From Streptococcus henryi DSM 19005 (GTDB lineage: Bacteria; Bacillota; Bacilli; Lactobacillales; Streptococcaceae): 64,000 nucleotides of DNA. The stretch covers positions 62,001 to 126,000 of the forward strand of contig NZ_AQYA01000036.1 in assembly GCF_000376985.1 (NCBI RefSeq), written 5' to 3'. The stretch's first letter is position 1, and the number at the start of each line of letters is the position of its first letter. The translations under genes were made by a program, and so were the position numbers. Under the pieces are notes generated by a model that ran no database searches, was not told the origin of the DNA, and saw only the letters and a program-made list of their open reading frames with translations. Below, piece by piece: positions 27,225 to 37,298 of the stretch.

Positions 27225-29585
27225 TTATGATTTTTTACGTTTATAGCCAGAGTAAGCTACATATGAAGTCATTGTCGCCATAATTGCAAATCCTAAAGCT
27301 ACAACAGCACTGTCACTTGTTTCACCAGTTGAAGGTAAACTAGGCGAATCAGTTTTGCCTTTACCTCCATTAGGAACTCGTGTTCTTGAAGTTGGAGTTA
27401 TTGGAACATCATTGCCAGGTGTTGTTGGTTTCTCCGGTGTTGTTGGAGTCTCTGGAGTTTCAGGAGTCTCTGGAGTTTCCGGTGTTTCTGGGGTTACAGG
27501 TGTATGTGGAACCAAATTGTAACCACCAGGATTACCTTCTACGATACCATCATCTTCTCCAGGTAAATGAGCTGTTTCACGATTACCTTTCGTATAATCC
27601 GTTTCACTAGACTCATCCCAAATCCAGTCACCTTGATTTGTCATTTTATCAAGAACTCTTGTTGTACCATCTGGCAAAATTTGAATCAAGAAACTAGGTC
27701 CCCAAGTTGAGTTATTACCCACTCCAGCAACTGAATTACGGTTTGTCATGTATGATGTGATGAGGAGAGTATCACCTGAACCTTCAAAAGGAACTGCATA
27801 ATATGAATAGGTAGCCGTTCTCCAGTCAGCAGGTACTGAGGCTGTCAAAACCACACTCGAGTCATTAAGAGGTTTATAACCTTCTGTTAGTGAATCTGAG
27901 ACCCATCCTAACATAACAACATTATCACCAACAACTTTATTAGCTTCTTGCCAAGCGTAGTTGTTACTTCCATGGTTTAGTCTTGAAGCAGCAAAGAGGT
28001 AATATTTATCACCTAATTTTACTACATCTGGACGTTCAATTTCGTCACTAACCATTGTTGAAGATACCAATGGAGTCATGTATTTTTCAATTGTAGGTGT
28101 CTTTTCATCGCCCCCTAATTGGACGATACCAATGGCAGCATTTGAAAAAGTTGCACGTGTGTACATATCTTCATTATCAATTATGTCAAACAAGCTTGAT
28201 AAAATAAACTTAGCATCTCCACCGTAATTTTTGACATTATAAATTTGATTTTCATCTTGATAATTTTGAGTCCCCGTACTTGCTTCAAAGACTAGGTAAC
28301 GAACACCGTCCTCATCTTGAACAACATGGGGATCTCGCATAGCAATATTGTCAGCACCTGTAAATGTTGAACGCCATTGTGCATATGATTGATAATAGTA
28401 GCCATCACCACCAGTAGGTGTTAAAACTTTCTGATTATCAACGGATTTTAACACAACTTTTCCATCTTCAATAGCTAAATTTAGGGTAGCGCTAGCTAAC
28501 ATCTGGTTGTTCGAATTGTCATCTGAAGTATCAACATTTGTATAGAAAAGTTGAACAGTTCCATCACTATTCACAATGGCTGATCCTGACCATTGCTGTG
28601 TTACTGTATCCAAATCATAACCAAAGATTGAACCTGCATTTTTCCAATTTTGAAGTTCATTATCTCCATAGTTATTATAAAGGAGGTAAAGGTGATTATC
28701 GTTTGTATTTGGAACACCCATCATGGCAACAACCAATTGGTAACCATTCCAATTGCTAACATAACCAGTGTCAATATCTTGAACAGGCCATGAATCCCAA
28801 ACATCAAGATCTGCAACTTCTCCAGTTTGAGCATCTTTTGTTGTGGCAGCATTCATATTTTCAATAACAGACGCTTTAAAATAAGGAATAGCGTATTGGG
28901 GATCTTGTGAAATTAAGGTATCTGCAATATTTGCAAAATCCTTATAGGTCATTTGAGAACCAGTTTCAGCTTCTTTTACATAAAGCTTGTTAAGTGCAGC
29001 AACTTGCTCACTAGTCAATTCAGCTACATTAATGCCTGCATCTTTTGCTAGTTCATTAGCAAGTTCAGTTAAACCAGTGTCAGCAACATAGTTAGTTGTT
29101 GAAAAACTTGAATAATCTTTATTATCAGTAACTTGTGGAGCGGCAGTTTCATTTGAAACATCTGCTGAGCTTATAGCTGTTGTTGCTGTGTCAGCTGTTT
29201 CCTCAGGGGTACTTACGTCATTAGTTACTTCAGTTGCATTTTCTTGAATTTCAGAACTAGAATCTGCATTTACTTCACTAGTATTGTCTTCAACAGAAGC
29301 TGAGTCTGTAGCGACAGTGTCCTCTTCAGATTGTGCGATTGCTTCAGTCGATGATTCTACGGAAGTTGCATCACTCGTGTTTACTTCAGTAACTTGAGCT
29401 GATGGCGCAACATCACTTGTCTGAGTTGTATCGGCACTTACAAGACCTCCACCTAAAAATGACACTGCTCCAATTAGTGCCGAGGTAGCACCAATTGTTG
29501 ATACCTTACGAATACTATAACGTAGCTGTCTTTTTTCTTGTGCTTTGGCACGAGCTACTCGTGAATAAGTCGATTTTGTTTCCAT
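27225..29585 (-). CDS. cell-wall-anchored GH68 fructosyltransferase (levansucrase/inulosucrase)
   Basis: A 786-aa secreted enzyme that builds fructan from sucrose. YSIRK signal at residues 23-27 ([18 protein letters not shown]), then an acidic Ser/Thr-rich linker (~55-150) and the GH68 domain (~160-680). Likely catalytic residues are nucleophile Asp264 (VWDSWPV), stabiliser Asp418 (MRDPH) and acid/base Glu517 (DEIERPD). A PET/TPE wall-spanning repeat (~700-735) follows, then the sortase signal LPSTGE, a membrane helix and the tail KRKKS. Whether it makes beta-2,6 or beta-2,1 links cannot be told from sequence. Divergent from a GH32 fructanase. Confidence 0.95.
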   Translation of the reverse strand: METKSTYSRVARAKAQEKRQLRYSIRKVSTIGATSALIGAVSFLGGGLVSADTTQTSDVAPSAQVTEVNTSDATSVESSTEAIAQSEEDTVATDSASVEDNTSEVNADSSSEIQENATEVTNDVSTPEETADTATTAISSADVSNETAAPQVTDNKDYSSFSTTNYVADTGLTELANELAKDAGINVAELTSEQVAALNKLYVKEAETGSQMTYKDFANIADTLISQDPQYAIPYFKASVIENMNAATTKDAQTGEVADLDVWDSWPVQDIDTGYVSNWNGYQLVVAMMGVPNTNDNHLYLLYNNYGDNELQNWKNAGSIFGYDLDTVTQQWSGSAIVNSDGTVQLFYTNVDTSDDNSNNQMLASATLNLAIEDGKVVLKSVDNQKVLTPTGGDGYYYQSYAQWRSTFTGADNIAMRDPHVVQDEDGVRYLVFEASTGTQNYQDENQIYNVKNYGGDAKFILSSLFDIIDNEDMYTRATFSNAAIGIVQLGGDEKTPTIEKYMTPLVSSTMVSDEIERPDVVKLGDKYYLFAASRLNHGSNNYAWQEANKVVGDNVVMLGWVSDSLTEGYKPLNDSSVVLTASVPADWRTATYSYYAVPFEGSGDTLLITSYMTNRNSVAGVGNNSTWGPSFLIQILPDGTTRVLDKMTNQGDWIWDESSETDYTKGNRETAHLPGEDDGIVEGNPGGYNLVPHTPVTPETPETPETPETPETPTTPEKPTTPGNDVPITPTSRTRVPNGGKGKTDSPSLPSTGETSDSAVVALGFAIMATMTSYVAYSGYKRKKS

Positions 29586-29754
29586 TACAACATCCCTCTT
29601 AATATTTCCTTAATTTTTTCGATATTAGCATAACACTTTTTTCAGAAAAATGTTTGATTTTATATGATATTTTATAAATGAATACGTTTTAATTTTTTTA
29701 TAGTTCGTTTTTAGTTGCTTTTCTGTTAAAATAAAAGTCAGGAGGTGGCCGTTT

Positions 29755-31467
29755 TTGAGAAAAAAACTCTTATATTTTTTAATTATTACAGCACTTATAT
29801 TCGTGTTTTGTTCTTTGTTTATTTCTAAATCATTTCTTAATTTTTCTATTAATAATAATATTCAAAGTACCCATTTATCTACTGAGGATGGTTGGTCCAA
29901 TGACTTACAGACCATCATTTGGAATGAAGCAGATAAGTCATATGATATTTATTTCTTACATTCTGCTGATGGTGCTACTAATCCTTTTGGAGAAAGTGGA
30001 CAAGACTGGGTACATACGAGTACCAAGGACTTTATCACTTATAGTAAACAGAGCTCTGCTATTGCTGCCAATGGAGGTGACAAAAAAGAGGGATGGAAAT
30101 CAGCTTGGACAGGTAGTATTATTAAAAATACCGGATGGATTTCTGATATCCCTGAAGAGGCGCCTTTAGCCTATTTTACTGGACTTAATAAATCTGACAG
30201 CAGCCAAAATATTTATCTTGCCTATTCAGATGACAATGGAAAGACCTTCAAGCACCCATTAAACGACGGAAAACCTATCTTGACCACCAATAACTCCTAC
30301 AATAAGTCTGATTTCAGAGATCCTTATGTTTTTGAATATAATCATAAACTATTTATGTACGTAGCTGAGGGTGATGTAATTGGTGTCTACCAATCCGAAG
30401 ATGGCTTATCCTGGTCTCCCTCGGATACTAGTGGTTCCAAAATCCTAAGCGAAACATTCTTCAAAGGACGAAATTGGTCAGGAAATGCGCCTGTTGAGTG
30501 TCCAGTCATTAAAACAATGACCACACCTGATAACCAAGAAAAGCAAGTGTTATTCTTCGGAGCAAAAGATTCTGAAAAAGGCGAAACAACGGGAACTTAC
30601 TACATTGTTGGACACCTTGACGATAAGGGACTCTTTATTGATGAAACAGATGTTAAACGACTGGATCAGGGGTCAGACTATTATGGTGCTAATTTTTCAG
30701 GAAGCTCACAAATTGAAGATAGCAATGGTAATTTATTAACTCTTGGATGGGTTGGCAATTGGAACTATTTCACAAATGGTATACATTCTGATCAACAAGC
30801 TGAGAGTTCGCATATGGAGCGTATCGGTTTTTATTCTAGTCCGCGAATCCTTACATTGAATCAAGATTTGTCGCTTGAACAAAAGTTACATTACGATGAG
30901 AGTCAACTTAAACTAAGACAAGAGCATCTAAATATCACTAAAAATAATCCTGTAAGCAAAGACCGTATTTTATGGGAAGATAAGATAGTTGATAAAAATC
31001 TTTTTGGACTTTATGATATTCCAAATCAGAGTAGCTCAGCCCTTTACCGTTTAGAATTTTCAAGTACAAGTGATAACTATTCTGGTGATATTGCCATCGC
31101 TATTTGGCAGGGTTCGGACAGTATTCTTTTCTCCTATAATCCAAATACCGGACAATATCTGGTTAAGTCATATGCAAGTGAACTTTTAAACGGTTTAGAT
31201 AAAGAAAAATCTGAAACGAATATCTATAATAACGGACTCTTTGGTAAACAAGAAGGCTTTACAGCAAACAGTGGTTATTTGAACCAAAAACATATTTCTA
31301 TTACTGTTGTTACAGATAATCGAAGCGTCGAATTCTTTTTTCCAAACGGTTCCACTTATACGATCGCAAGATTCAATACTTCTGGCAAACAAGACTTTAA
31401 AGTATTCACCGATGACCCTGATAGTTCAAATAAGTTAGATTTATCAATCTATGACTTTAAAAAATAA
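29755..31467 (+). CDS. secreted or membrane-anchored GH32 fructan hydrolase (endolevanase-like)
   Basis: A 570-aa protein. The start is TTG at 29755 with AGGAGG 9 nt upstream; no other start is near. A hydrophobic segment (residues ~4-23) acts as signal or anchor. The nucleophile motif is DGWSNDLQ (Asp50) in place of the usual W-x-NDPNG; then SAWTGS, DFRDPYVF and APVECPVI (acid/base Glu). A beta-sandwich fills the C-terminus. The WSNDLQ variant and the pairing with a GH68 enzyme recall B. subtilis sacB-levB, where LevB is an endolevanase; exact specificity is inference. It carries one AATAGCAGAGC copy (30053-30063). Probable partner: trims or recycles the fructan made by 27225-29585. Confidence 0.82.
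   Translation: MRKKLLYFLIITALIFVFCSLFISKSFLNFSINNNIQSTHLSTEDGWSNDLQTIIWNEADKSYDIYFLHSADGATNPFGESGQDWVHTSTKDFITYSKQSSAIAANGGDKKEGWKSAWTGSIIKNTGWISDIPEEAPLAYFTGLNKSDSSQNIYLAYSDDNGKTFKHPLNDGKPILTTNNSYNKSDFRDPYVFEYNHKLFMYVAEGDVIGVYQSEDGLSWSPSDTSGSKILSETFFKGRNWSGNAPVECPVIKTMTTPDNQEKQVLFFGAKDSEKGETTGTYYIVGHLDDKGLFIDETDVKRLDQGSDYYGANFSGSSQIEDSNGNLLTLGWVGNWNYFTNGIHSDQQAESSHMERIGFYSSPRILTLNQDLSLEQKLHYDESQLKLRQEHLNITKNNPVSKDRILWEDKIVDKNLFGLYDIPNQSSSALYRLEFSSTSDNYSGDIAIAIWQGSDSILFSYNPNTGQYLVKSYASELLNGLDKEKSETNIYNNGLFGKQEGFTANSGYLNQKHISITVVTDNRSVEFFFPNGSTYTIARFNTSGKQDFKVFTDDPDSSNKLDLSIYDFKK
30053..30063 (-). repeat. AATAGCAGAGC copy 3
   Basis: Exact 11-mer inside the plus-strand GH32 gene, antisense to it; read as Ser-Ala-Ile on the coding strand. 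Confidence 0.8.
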
Positions 31468-31479
31468 TCGTAAATACTA

Positions 31480-31535
31480 AAAATGCAGTTTAATCAATTT
31501 TGAGACTTTGCTCAAGACTAAACTGCATTTTTTTA
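31480..31535. terminator. bidirectional terminator after the GH32 gene
   Basis: AAATGCAGTTTA/TAAACTGCATTT arms with T7 on + and an A/T-rich tail on minus; shared with the convergent aminotransferase-like gene. Confidence 0.85.
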
Positions 31536-32696
31536 TTTACCAAATACGCTAGCAATGCGCTGACAAGCTTCTTTAACGGTTTCAAAGGGTGTGGCTACAT
31601 TGAGGCGGGCAAAGTTCTTACCCTCTTTTCCAAAATGAGCACCATCGTTAAGCACGACTTTTCCCTCTTTTTGAAGTTTTTCGTCAAGCTCAGGCTGTTT
31701 GATATTATAGGCTGAGAAATCTAACCAAACCAAATAGGTCCCTTCTGGCTTCATAACCTTGATTTTTGTGTTTTCTGTTAAATAGTCAACCACGTAATTG
31801 ATATTTGCTTCAATGACAGCTTTCAACTCTTCTAGCCAAGGTTTACCATAAGTAAATGCAGCTTCTGTCGTAATCATCCCGATAGTTGGCACTTCGTGTT
31901 GATTATTTGCCAATTGTGTTCGTTTGAATTTTCTACGAAGTTTTTCATTTTGGATAATAGCAAAGCTGTTCTTTGTACCTGCAATATTAAAGGTTTTTGT
32001 GGCTGAACCAAGGATAATGGTAAAGTCTTTATAAGCCTCATTTAAGGTATTTAGAGAGTGATGTTTATTGCCAAAAAGTGCTAAATCTTGATGAATTTCA
32101 TCTGAAACCAGAATCACACCATACTTTTGACAAAGCTCTGCTATTGCCACCAAATCATCGGGAGACCAAACACGACCACCTGGATTGTGGGGGCTGCAAA
32201 GAAGATAAAGTTTGACTTCATTGTCAATGATATCCTTTTCTAGCTGCTTAAAGTCAATCTCAAAACGTCCATTAACAATCTGGAGAGAATTCTCAACGAG
32301 TTTTCTATCATTAAGCTTGATTGTTCGCGCAAAGGGATAATAGACGGGAGAATTAATAAGGACGGCATCGCCTTTTTCAGTAAAGGACTGGATAGCCACT
32401 GAAATAGCAGGGACCACACCATCGATGAAGGAGATGTCTTCTTTCTTAATCTCATAGCCATGTTCATTCTTTTCCCAGTCAATAACAGACTGATAAAGGC
32501 TATCACTGAAGTAATTATAACCAAAAACATGTTCTTGAGCATAGGCTAGGATAGCCTCTTTGATTTCAGGGATAGGCTCGAAGTCCATATCAGCCACCCA
32601 CATTTGCAACAAGTCTGGATCCTGTTCAGAAGTCTGCCATTTGTAAGTGAATTGTTCTAGGCGATTAGGCCTTGTCGTAAAATCATATTTCCCCAT
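31533..32696 (-). CDS. PatB/MalY-type PLP C-S lyase or aminotransferase
   Basis: A 387-aa fold-type I PLP enzyme: WVADMDFEPIPEIKEAI near the start (the MalY/PatB hallmark), CSPHNPGGRVW, SDEIHQDL and the PLP lysine in GSATKTFNIAG. Family members are cystathionine beta-lyases with C-S lyase activity. It begins right after the neighbouring transsulfuration gene, with GAGG 6 nt before the ATG. The pair probably handles cystathionine/cysteine to homocysteine. Copy 4 of the 11-mer is at 32135-32145. Confidence 0.9.
   Translation of the reverse strand: MGKYDFTTRPNRLEQFTYKWQTSEQDPDLLQMWVADMDFEPIPEIKEAILAYAQEHVFGYNYFSDSLYQSVIDWEKNEHGYEIKKEDISFIDGVVPAISVAIQSFTEKGDAVLINSPVYYPFARTIKLNDRKLVENSLQIVNGRFEIDFKQLEKDIIDNEVKLYLLCSPHNPGGRVWSPDDLVAIAELCQKYGVILVSDEIHQDLALFGNKHHSLNTLNEAYKDFTIILGSATKTFNIAGTKNSFAIIQNEKLRRKFKRTQLANNQHEVPTIGMITTEAAFTYGKPWLEELKAVIEANINYVVDYLTENTKIKVMKPEGTYLVWLDFSAYNIKQPELDEKLQKEGKVVLNDGAHFGKEGKNFARLNVATPFETVKEACQRIASVFGK
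32135..32145 (-). repeat. AATAGCAGAGC copy 4
   Basis: Exact 11-mer inside the PatB/MalY-like gene, in frame Ile-Ala-Glu. Confidence 0.8.
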
Positions 32697-32697
32697 A

Positions 32698-33792
32698 TTA
32701 AGCCTCCAAGGCAGTCTTTAAGTCAGCAATTAAATCCTCAACATCCTCGATACCAATTGACAAGCGGAGCAAGTCGTCTGTTAAACCATAAGAAGCCCTA
32801 ACATCAGCTGGAATATCAGCGTGGGTTTGTGTTGTTGGATATGTAATCAAACTTTCAACCCCACCTAGACTTTCTGCAAAAGTAATAAGCTCCAGGCTAT
32901 TTATGATAGTGGGAATCTTTTCCTGGTTAGCTACTTTGAAGGAAATCATGCCACCTTTCCCAGTATACAAGACTTCTTTAACTTGTGGTGATGATTGTAA
33001 GAATTCAACCACAGCTTGAGCATTTTGTGTAGACTTGTCCATGCGCAACTTGAGAGTTTTCAACCCTCTCATTAGAAGGTAGGAATCAAATGGTGATAGA
33101 GTTGGGCCAGTTGTATTTAGATTGTAGAAGAGTTTATCATACGTAGCTTGGTCATTGGTAACAACCACACCCGCCAAAACATCATTATGTCCAGAGAGGT
33201 ATTTGGTTGCTGAATGAACAACAATATCTGCTCCAAGTGGGATAGGATTTTGATAAATAGGACTATAAAAAGTATTATCCACAACAACTTTAGCGCCATA
33301 CTCATGAGCTACAATCGCAATTTTTTCAATATCAAACTCAATCATAAGAGGATTTGTTGGTGTCTCAATATAGACAATATCAGTATCATCTGAAATTGCT
33401 GCAATCATTTCTTCCTCTGAATTTGCATAAGTGAAACTGAATCGTCCTTCTTTTTCCTTATCATTAAACCAACGGAAAGACCCGCCATATAAATCACGCG
33501 CAGCTACTACTTTGGCTCCAATAGGGAAAATTTCTAAAGCTAAAACAATCGCTGACATCCCTGATGATGTTGCAATAGCATAATCTGCTTTTTCAATGGC
33601 TGCCAAAGTTTTTTCCAGCGTTGCTCGAGTTGGATTTTTAGTACGTGTATAATCAAAACCAGTTGATTGTCCAAATTCTGGATGCTGGTAAGTTGTTGAA
33701 AAATGAATGGGCGCAGCTAAGGCACCTGTAGTTTTATCTGATTTAATACCCGCATGAGCGAGGATAGTCTCAAGTCCTAGTTTTTTTGTCAT
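32698..33792 (-). CDS. Cys/Met metabolism PLP enzyme (cystathionine gamma-synthase/lyase type)
   Basis: A 364-aa member of the MetB/MetC family: FDYTRTKNPTRATLEKTLA, SSGMSAIVLALE, the NPLM segment of VYIETPTNPLMIEFD and the PLP lysine in VVHSATKYLSGHNDVLAG. It is either cystathionine gamma-synthase or beta-lyase; motifs do not settle which. Upstream gene of a two-gene unit with the PatB-like enzyme. Confidence 0.92.
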   Translation of the reverse strand: MTKKLGLETILAHAGIKSDKTTGALAAPIHFSTTYQHPEFGQSTGFDYTRTKNPTRATLEKTLAAIEKADYAIATSSGMSAIVLALEIFPIGAKVVAARDLYGGSFRWFNDKEKEGRFSFTYANSEEEMIAAISDDTDIVYIETPTNPLMIEFDIEKIAIVAHEYGAKVVVDNTFYSPIYQNPIPLGADIVVHSATKYLSGHNDVLAGVVVTNDQATYDKLFYNLNTTGPTLSPFDSYLLMRGLKTLKLRMDKSTQNAQAVVEFLQSSPQVKEVLYTGKGGMISFKVANQEKIPTIINSLELITFAESLGGVESLITYPTTQTHADIPADVRASYGLTDDLLRLSIGIEDVEDLIADLKTALEA

Positions 33793-33911
33793 ATACGTTC
33801 TCTCTTCTAGTAGGATATTACTATTCTAACATGGATTTTTGTGATTATTGACATTTTTGGTTATTTCATTTCCTGATAATCAGCTATAAAAAATAACTAT
33901 AATGCTTAATC

Positions 33912-33922
33912 GCTCTGCTATT
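33912..33922 (-). repeat. AATAGCAGAGC copy 5 (intergenic)
   Basis: Exact 11-mer between the transsulfuration gene and ytgP/murJ, just beyond the latter's terminator. Confidence 0.8.
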
Positions 33923-33925
33923 TTA

Positions 33926-33951
33926 CAAAAAAACTCCAGAATATCTGGAGA
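33926..33951 (-). terminator. terminator of the flippase gene
   Basis: CTCCAGA/TCTGGAG hairpin with T7 on minus. Confidence 0.85.
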
Positions 33952-33961
33952 ATTTTATGAT

Positions 33962-35596
33962 TTATTGCAAGTGAAGCTTTTGTCTAAGTGTCTCTGCTCT
34001 TTGACCAATCAATTTATCTAAAAGTTTAGTTACTAAAGCAAGGAATCCATAGACTGCGATTCCCAAAGCTCCCAAAATAAGGAGATAAAGAACACTTGAT
34101 AAACGCGTATCTGGACTAATAACAAAGTTTAGCCCGTAATAACCAAGGGTAACAACTAACCCCATAATTACTGATAAGATAGCAATAAGGAGACTTCCTT
34201 TAAGAACTGCTCTGCGATTAAATCGTGTGACCGCATGAATTTGTTTATACATGAGGTAAATTGGCACAGTTAATCCGATTGTAGTTGATACTAATGGACC
34301 GTAGGCATGGAAAAGATAAATACTTGGAATTTGAAGTACAATCTTAATCACCATACCATAGACAAAATAGAGAATGGCTTTGCGATTTTCAAAAAGTGCC
34401 TGAAGCATTGGACCCAATAGGCTATATAACGAAAGGAAAATCACCTGAATCAATGAAGCGATAAAGAGACCCAAGGCTGTCGTGCTAGGTGTGCCATAAA
34501 ACAGTGTATAGAGCGGTTTAGCCAGAATAATTGATCCTAAGAGTGCTGGGGTCAATACCATAAGCAACATTTGAATATTATGAATGATCAAATGCGCCGC
34601 TGCTTTCTTATCACTGTTGACAAAGTTTTCTGTTAAAAGCGGAATACCCGCACCTGCTATTGCTGTAGCAATGGAAATTAAAATCATGGTGATTTTATTT
34701 GGATTACTTGAGAAGTAAGCGTAGAGTACTTGAAGCTGTGTGTTGCTGTAATCCGTAAACATTGTCATGGTATTAATGAAAGACCACTGATCCACCAACT
34801 GGAAGAGCTGGATAGCTGACCCAGTAATGATAAATGGAATAGCTTCCTTAAATGTTTCAATTAAGAGATTTGTAGTATTCAAATCCACCGTTTCAGGTTT
34901 CTTGGCAAAGATAGCCATTAGTTTGCCTTCTCGCCACAGATAAAAAACAAGCACACCCACACTGGCAATCATTCCGATAAAGGCTGCGAAGGTAGATTGA
35001 ATAACGGCAGTGATATAGTCACCTGAACCCATCTTCATAATGAAAAAGGCTGTCAAAAGCATCCAGATAACACGAATGACCTGCTCTGCTATTTGACTCA
35101 TAGCATAAGGTTTCAGGTTATTGAAACCTTGGAAAAAACCTCGTAAAACTGACATAGCTGGGAAAATCAAGACTGCCCATGATAGACTCTTCATAACTCT
35201 AACTAAGTCTTGCCCACCGCCACTCCAAGCAGCTAAGGCAGGAGAGCCAGCATACATGATTAAGGCAAAAACGAAACCTAACCCCAGCATGACACTGAGG
35301 ACCTTACGAAGAAGATAGAAACTTGTTTCACCCTGACCGATAGTGTTATATTTAGAGACTTGTTTAGCAATGGCTACTGGAATTCCTGCTGTTGAAATGA
35401 GAAGGAAAATAGCGTAGACATTGTAGCCCATCCCAAAAAGAGCATTTGCCTGTTCTGCATGGCTTCCCATCCAAGCATACCAAGGAATAATATAAAAAGC
35501 ACCCAACAAACGGCTAATAAAATTTGATGCGGTCAACCAAGCTGTCCCGCGGACCATCTGCTGTTGCTGAGTTAATTGCGATTTTTCTTCTGTCAT
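33962..35596 (-). CDS. murJ: YtgP/MurJ-type lipid II flippase
   Basis: A 544-aa MATE/MOP-superfamily membrane protein with ~14 helices. It starts MTEEKSQLTQQQQMVRGTAW, then a first helix. Streptococcal YtgP proteins act as lipid II flippases, so with murE next door the locus concerns peptidoglycan. I use the Met at 35596 (GGAAAG upstream); a frame open 67 codons further upstream overlaps the divergent murE and would be non-coding. Copy 6 of the 11-mer is at 35083-35093. Confidence 0.88.
   Translation of the reverse strand: MTEEKSQLTQQQQMVRGTAWLTASNFISRLLGAFYIIPWYAWMGSHAEQANALFGMGYNVYAIFLLISTAGIPVAIAKQVSKYNTIGQGETSFYLLRKVLSVMLGLGFVFALIMYAGSPALAAWSGGGQDLVRVMKSLSWAVLIFPAMSVLRGFFQGFNNLKPYAMSQIAEQVIRVIWMLLTAFFIMKMGSGDYITAVIQSTFAAFIGMIASVGVLVFYLWREGKLMAIFAKKPETVDLNTTNLLIETFKEAIPFIITGSAIQLFQLVDQWSFINTMTMFTDYSNTQLQVLYAYFSSNPNKITMILISIATAIAGAGIPLLTENFVNSDKKAAAHLIIHNIQMLLMVLTPALLGSIILAKPLYTLFYGTPSTTALGLFIASLIQVIFLSLYSLLGPMLQALFENRKAILYFVYGMVIKIVLQIPSIYLFHAYGPLVSTTIGLTVPIYLMYKQIHAVTRFNRRAVLKGSLLIAILSVIMGLVVTLGYYGLNFVISPDTRLSSVLYLLILGALGIAVYGFLALVTKLLDKLIGQRAETLRQKLHLQ
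35083..35093 (-). repeat. AATAGCAGAGC copy 6
   Basis: Exact 11-mer inside the flippase gene, in frame Ile-Ala-Glu. Confidence 0.8.
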
Positions 35597-35648
35597 AATA
35601 ATCTTTCCAAAGGTTTGATACTTTTTATTATAAACTTTTGCTTGAGAC

Positions 35649-35677
35649 TTGTAAAACGCTAGCATTAAGTCTAAAAT
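35649..35677 (+). promoter_or_regulatory. murE promoter, leaderless spacing
   Basis: -35 TTGTAA (35649-35654), 17-bp spacer, -10 TAAAAT (35672-35677). Only 7 nt separate -10 from the murE ATG, so the transcript should begin at or within a base of the start codon. AGAGG lies too close (1 nt) to act as a ribosome site. Confidence 0.65.
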
Positions 35678-35684
35678 AAGAGGT

Positions 35685-37133
35685 ATGATTACACTTGAAC
35701 AAACTCTTGATATTTTAAAAAAAGATAATAATTTTCGTGAGATTATCTCAGACAATAGATATAGCTTAAGATGGCAAGATAATCCACTTTTCAGCAAAAT
35801 CAGTTTTGATAGCCGTCATGTGGATGACCAAACACTTTTCTTTGCCAAAGGTGCTAGTTTTAAGAAAGAATACCTAGAAGCTGCCGTCGCACAAGGATTA
35901 GCCTTCTATGTTAGTCAAGTTGACTATGAAGTGGGCATCCCTGCTATCCTTGTAACTGACATCAAGAAGGCTATGAGTCTTGTTGCTATGGAATTCTATG
36001 GCCATCCTGAAAAAAAACTCAAACTGATAGCCTTTACAGGAACCAAAGGGAAAACAACAGCTGCCTACTTTGCCTATAATATTCTCAAGCAAAGTGCCAG
36101 ACCAGCTATGTTTTCTACTATGAATACAACCTTAGATGGCAAAACTTTCTTTAAATCTCAGCTGACAACACCTGAAAGTTTAGACCTCTTTGCCATGATG
36201 GCTCAGGCAGTTGACAATGGTATGACCCATCTGATTATGGAAGTATCCAGTCAGGCTTATTTGGTTGATCGCGTTTATGGTTTGACCTTTGATGTGGGCA
36301 TCTTCCTCAACATCAGCCCTGACCATATCGGCCCAATCGAGCATCCGACATTCGAGGATTACTTCTACCACAAGCGCCTGCTCATGGCCAACAGCAAGGC
36401 TGTCGTCATCAATGCTGGCATGGATTATTTTAATGTGCTAGCTGAACAAGTTGCTGACCTTCCACATGATTTTTACGGACCCAAGTCCGCAAATACTATT
36501 GAAAATAGCAGAGCTTTCGACTTTGATGTGACTGGAAAACTATCAGGTCATTATGATATCCAACTTATTGGCTCTTTCAATCAGGAAAATGCTGTCGCTG
36601 CTGGCCTTGCCTGCCTCCGTTTAGGAACTAGTCCTGCTGATATTGAGAAAGGTATCGCTGAAACATCGGTTCCTGGTCGTATGGAAGTTTTGACTCAAGC
36701 AAATGGCGCTAAAGTCTTTGTCGATTATGCCCACAATGGTGACAGCCTTGAGAAGCTCCTATCAGTTGTTGAAGAACATCAAAGAGGTAAAATCATTCTT
36801 ATCCTAGGGGCTCCAGGCAATAAAGGTGAAAGTCGCCGAGCTGATTTTGGTGCTGTTATAAATGCTCATCCTGATTTGGAAGTTATTTTGACAGCTGATG
36901 ATCCTAACTTCGAAGACCCTCAAGTCATTTCTGAGGAGATTGCTAGTCATATCACGCGCCCTGTTCCAATCATCATCGACCGAGAAGAAGCTATAAAAGC
37001 TGCTCTGCAATTGACCAAAAACAAAAATGATGCAGTCGTCATCGCAGGTAAAGGTGCCGATGCTTATCAAATTATTGAAGGAAATCGAGCTGACTATGAT
37101 GGTGATTTAGAAGTTGCTAAAAAATACCTCTAA
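35685..37133 (+). CDS. murE: UDP-N-acetylmuramoyl-L-alanyl-D-glutamate--L-lysine ligase MurE
   Basis: A 482-aa Mur ligase. The ATP-binding loop is in [14 protein letters not shown]; other landmarks are MEVSSQAY and [11 protein letters not shown]. The motif DDPNFEDP replaces the DNPR of meso-DAP enzymes and is the mark of L-lysine addition. The N-terminus [20 protein letters not shown] is typical of streptococcal MurE, so the start is firm. No usable ribosome site precedes it and -10 is 7 nt away: probable leaderless mRNA. Copy 7 of the 11-mer (plus orientation) and a 10/11 variant (37002-37012) are inside. Confidence 0.96.
   Translation: MITLEQTLDILKKDNNFREIISDNRYSLRWQDNPLFSKISFDSRHVDDQTLFFAKGASFKKEYLEAAVAQGLAFYVSQVDYEVGIPAILVTDIKKAMSLVAMEFYGHPEKKLKLIAFTGTKGKTTAAYFAYNILKQSARPAMFSTMNTTLDGKTFFKSQLTTPESLDLFAMMAQAVDNGMTHLIMEVSSQAYLVDRVYGLTFDVGIFLNISPDHIGPIEHPTFEDYFYHKRLLMANSKAVVINAGMDYFNVLAEQVADLPHDFYGPKSANTIENSRAFDFDVTGKLSGHYDIQLIGSFNQENAVAAGLACLRLGTSPADIEKGIAETSVPGRMEVLTQANGAKVFVDYAHNGDSLEKLLSVVEEHQRGKIILILGAPGNKGESRRADFGAVINAHPDLEVILTADDPNFEDPQVISEEIASHITRPVPIIIDREEAIKAALQLTKNKNDAVVIAGKGADAYQIIEGNRADYDGDLEVAKKYL
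36504..36514 (+). repeat. AATAGCAGAGC copy 7
   Basis: Exact 11-mer in murE, sense orientation, frame Asn-Ser-Arg-Ala. Confidence 0.8.
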
Positions 37134-37144
37134 ACATCCAAAAT

Positions 37145-37201
37145 TTGGCTTAATTAGAATGATTTTAGCTACTCTTTTGAACCATTCTAATTAAGTGCCA
37201 A
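37145..37201. repeat. long inverted repeat between murE and fhuC
   Basis: TTGGCTTAATTAGAATG pairs with CATTCTAATTAAGTGCCAA across a ~21-nt loop, with one 2-nt bulge. TTAGAATGATTTTAG inside it resembles a Fur/PerR box (11 of 14 positions). It could be part of the murE terminator or an iron/peroxide-responsive element for the fhu operon. Confidence 0.5.
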
Positions 37202-37228
37202 GCAATTCAAAATTTTCTAAAAATATTA

Positions 37229-37256
37229 TAAAAAAGGCTTTCTATAGCCTTTTTTA
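37229..37256 (+). terminator. murE terminator
   Basis: AAAAAAGGCT/AGCCTTTTTT hairpin with T tail. Confidence 0.8.
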
Positions 37257-37258
37257 TA

Positions 37259-37267
37259 TGCTATAAT
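37259..37267 (+). promoter_or_regulatory. extended -10 promoter of fhuC operon
   Basis: TGCTATAAT, 31 nt before the ATG; no good -35. Confidence 0.55.
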
Positions 37268-37298
37268 GTAATGACTTTTTTCGGAAAGGAGGTTAAAA

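Noticed and set aside
27400-27520. Tandem PET/TPE repeats as a possible mobile or CRISPR-like array
   Set aside because: They are the coding wall-spanning repeat of the levansucrase, in frame, with no spacers.
33117-33305. A 62-aa frame inside the transsulfuration gene
   Set aside because: Wrong-frame shadow of a clear PLP enzyme.
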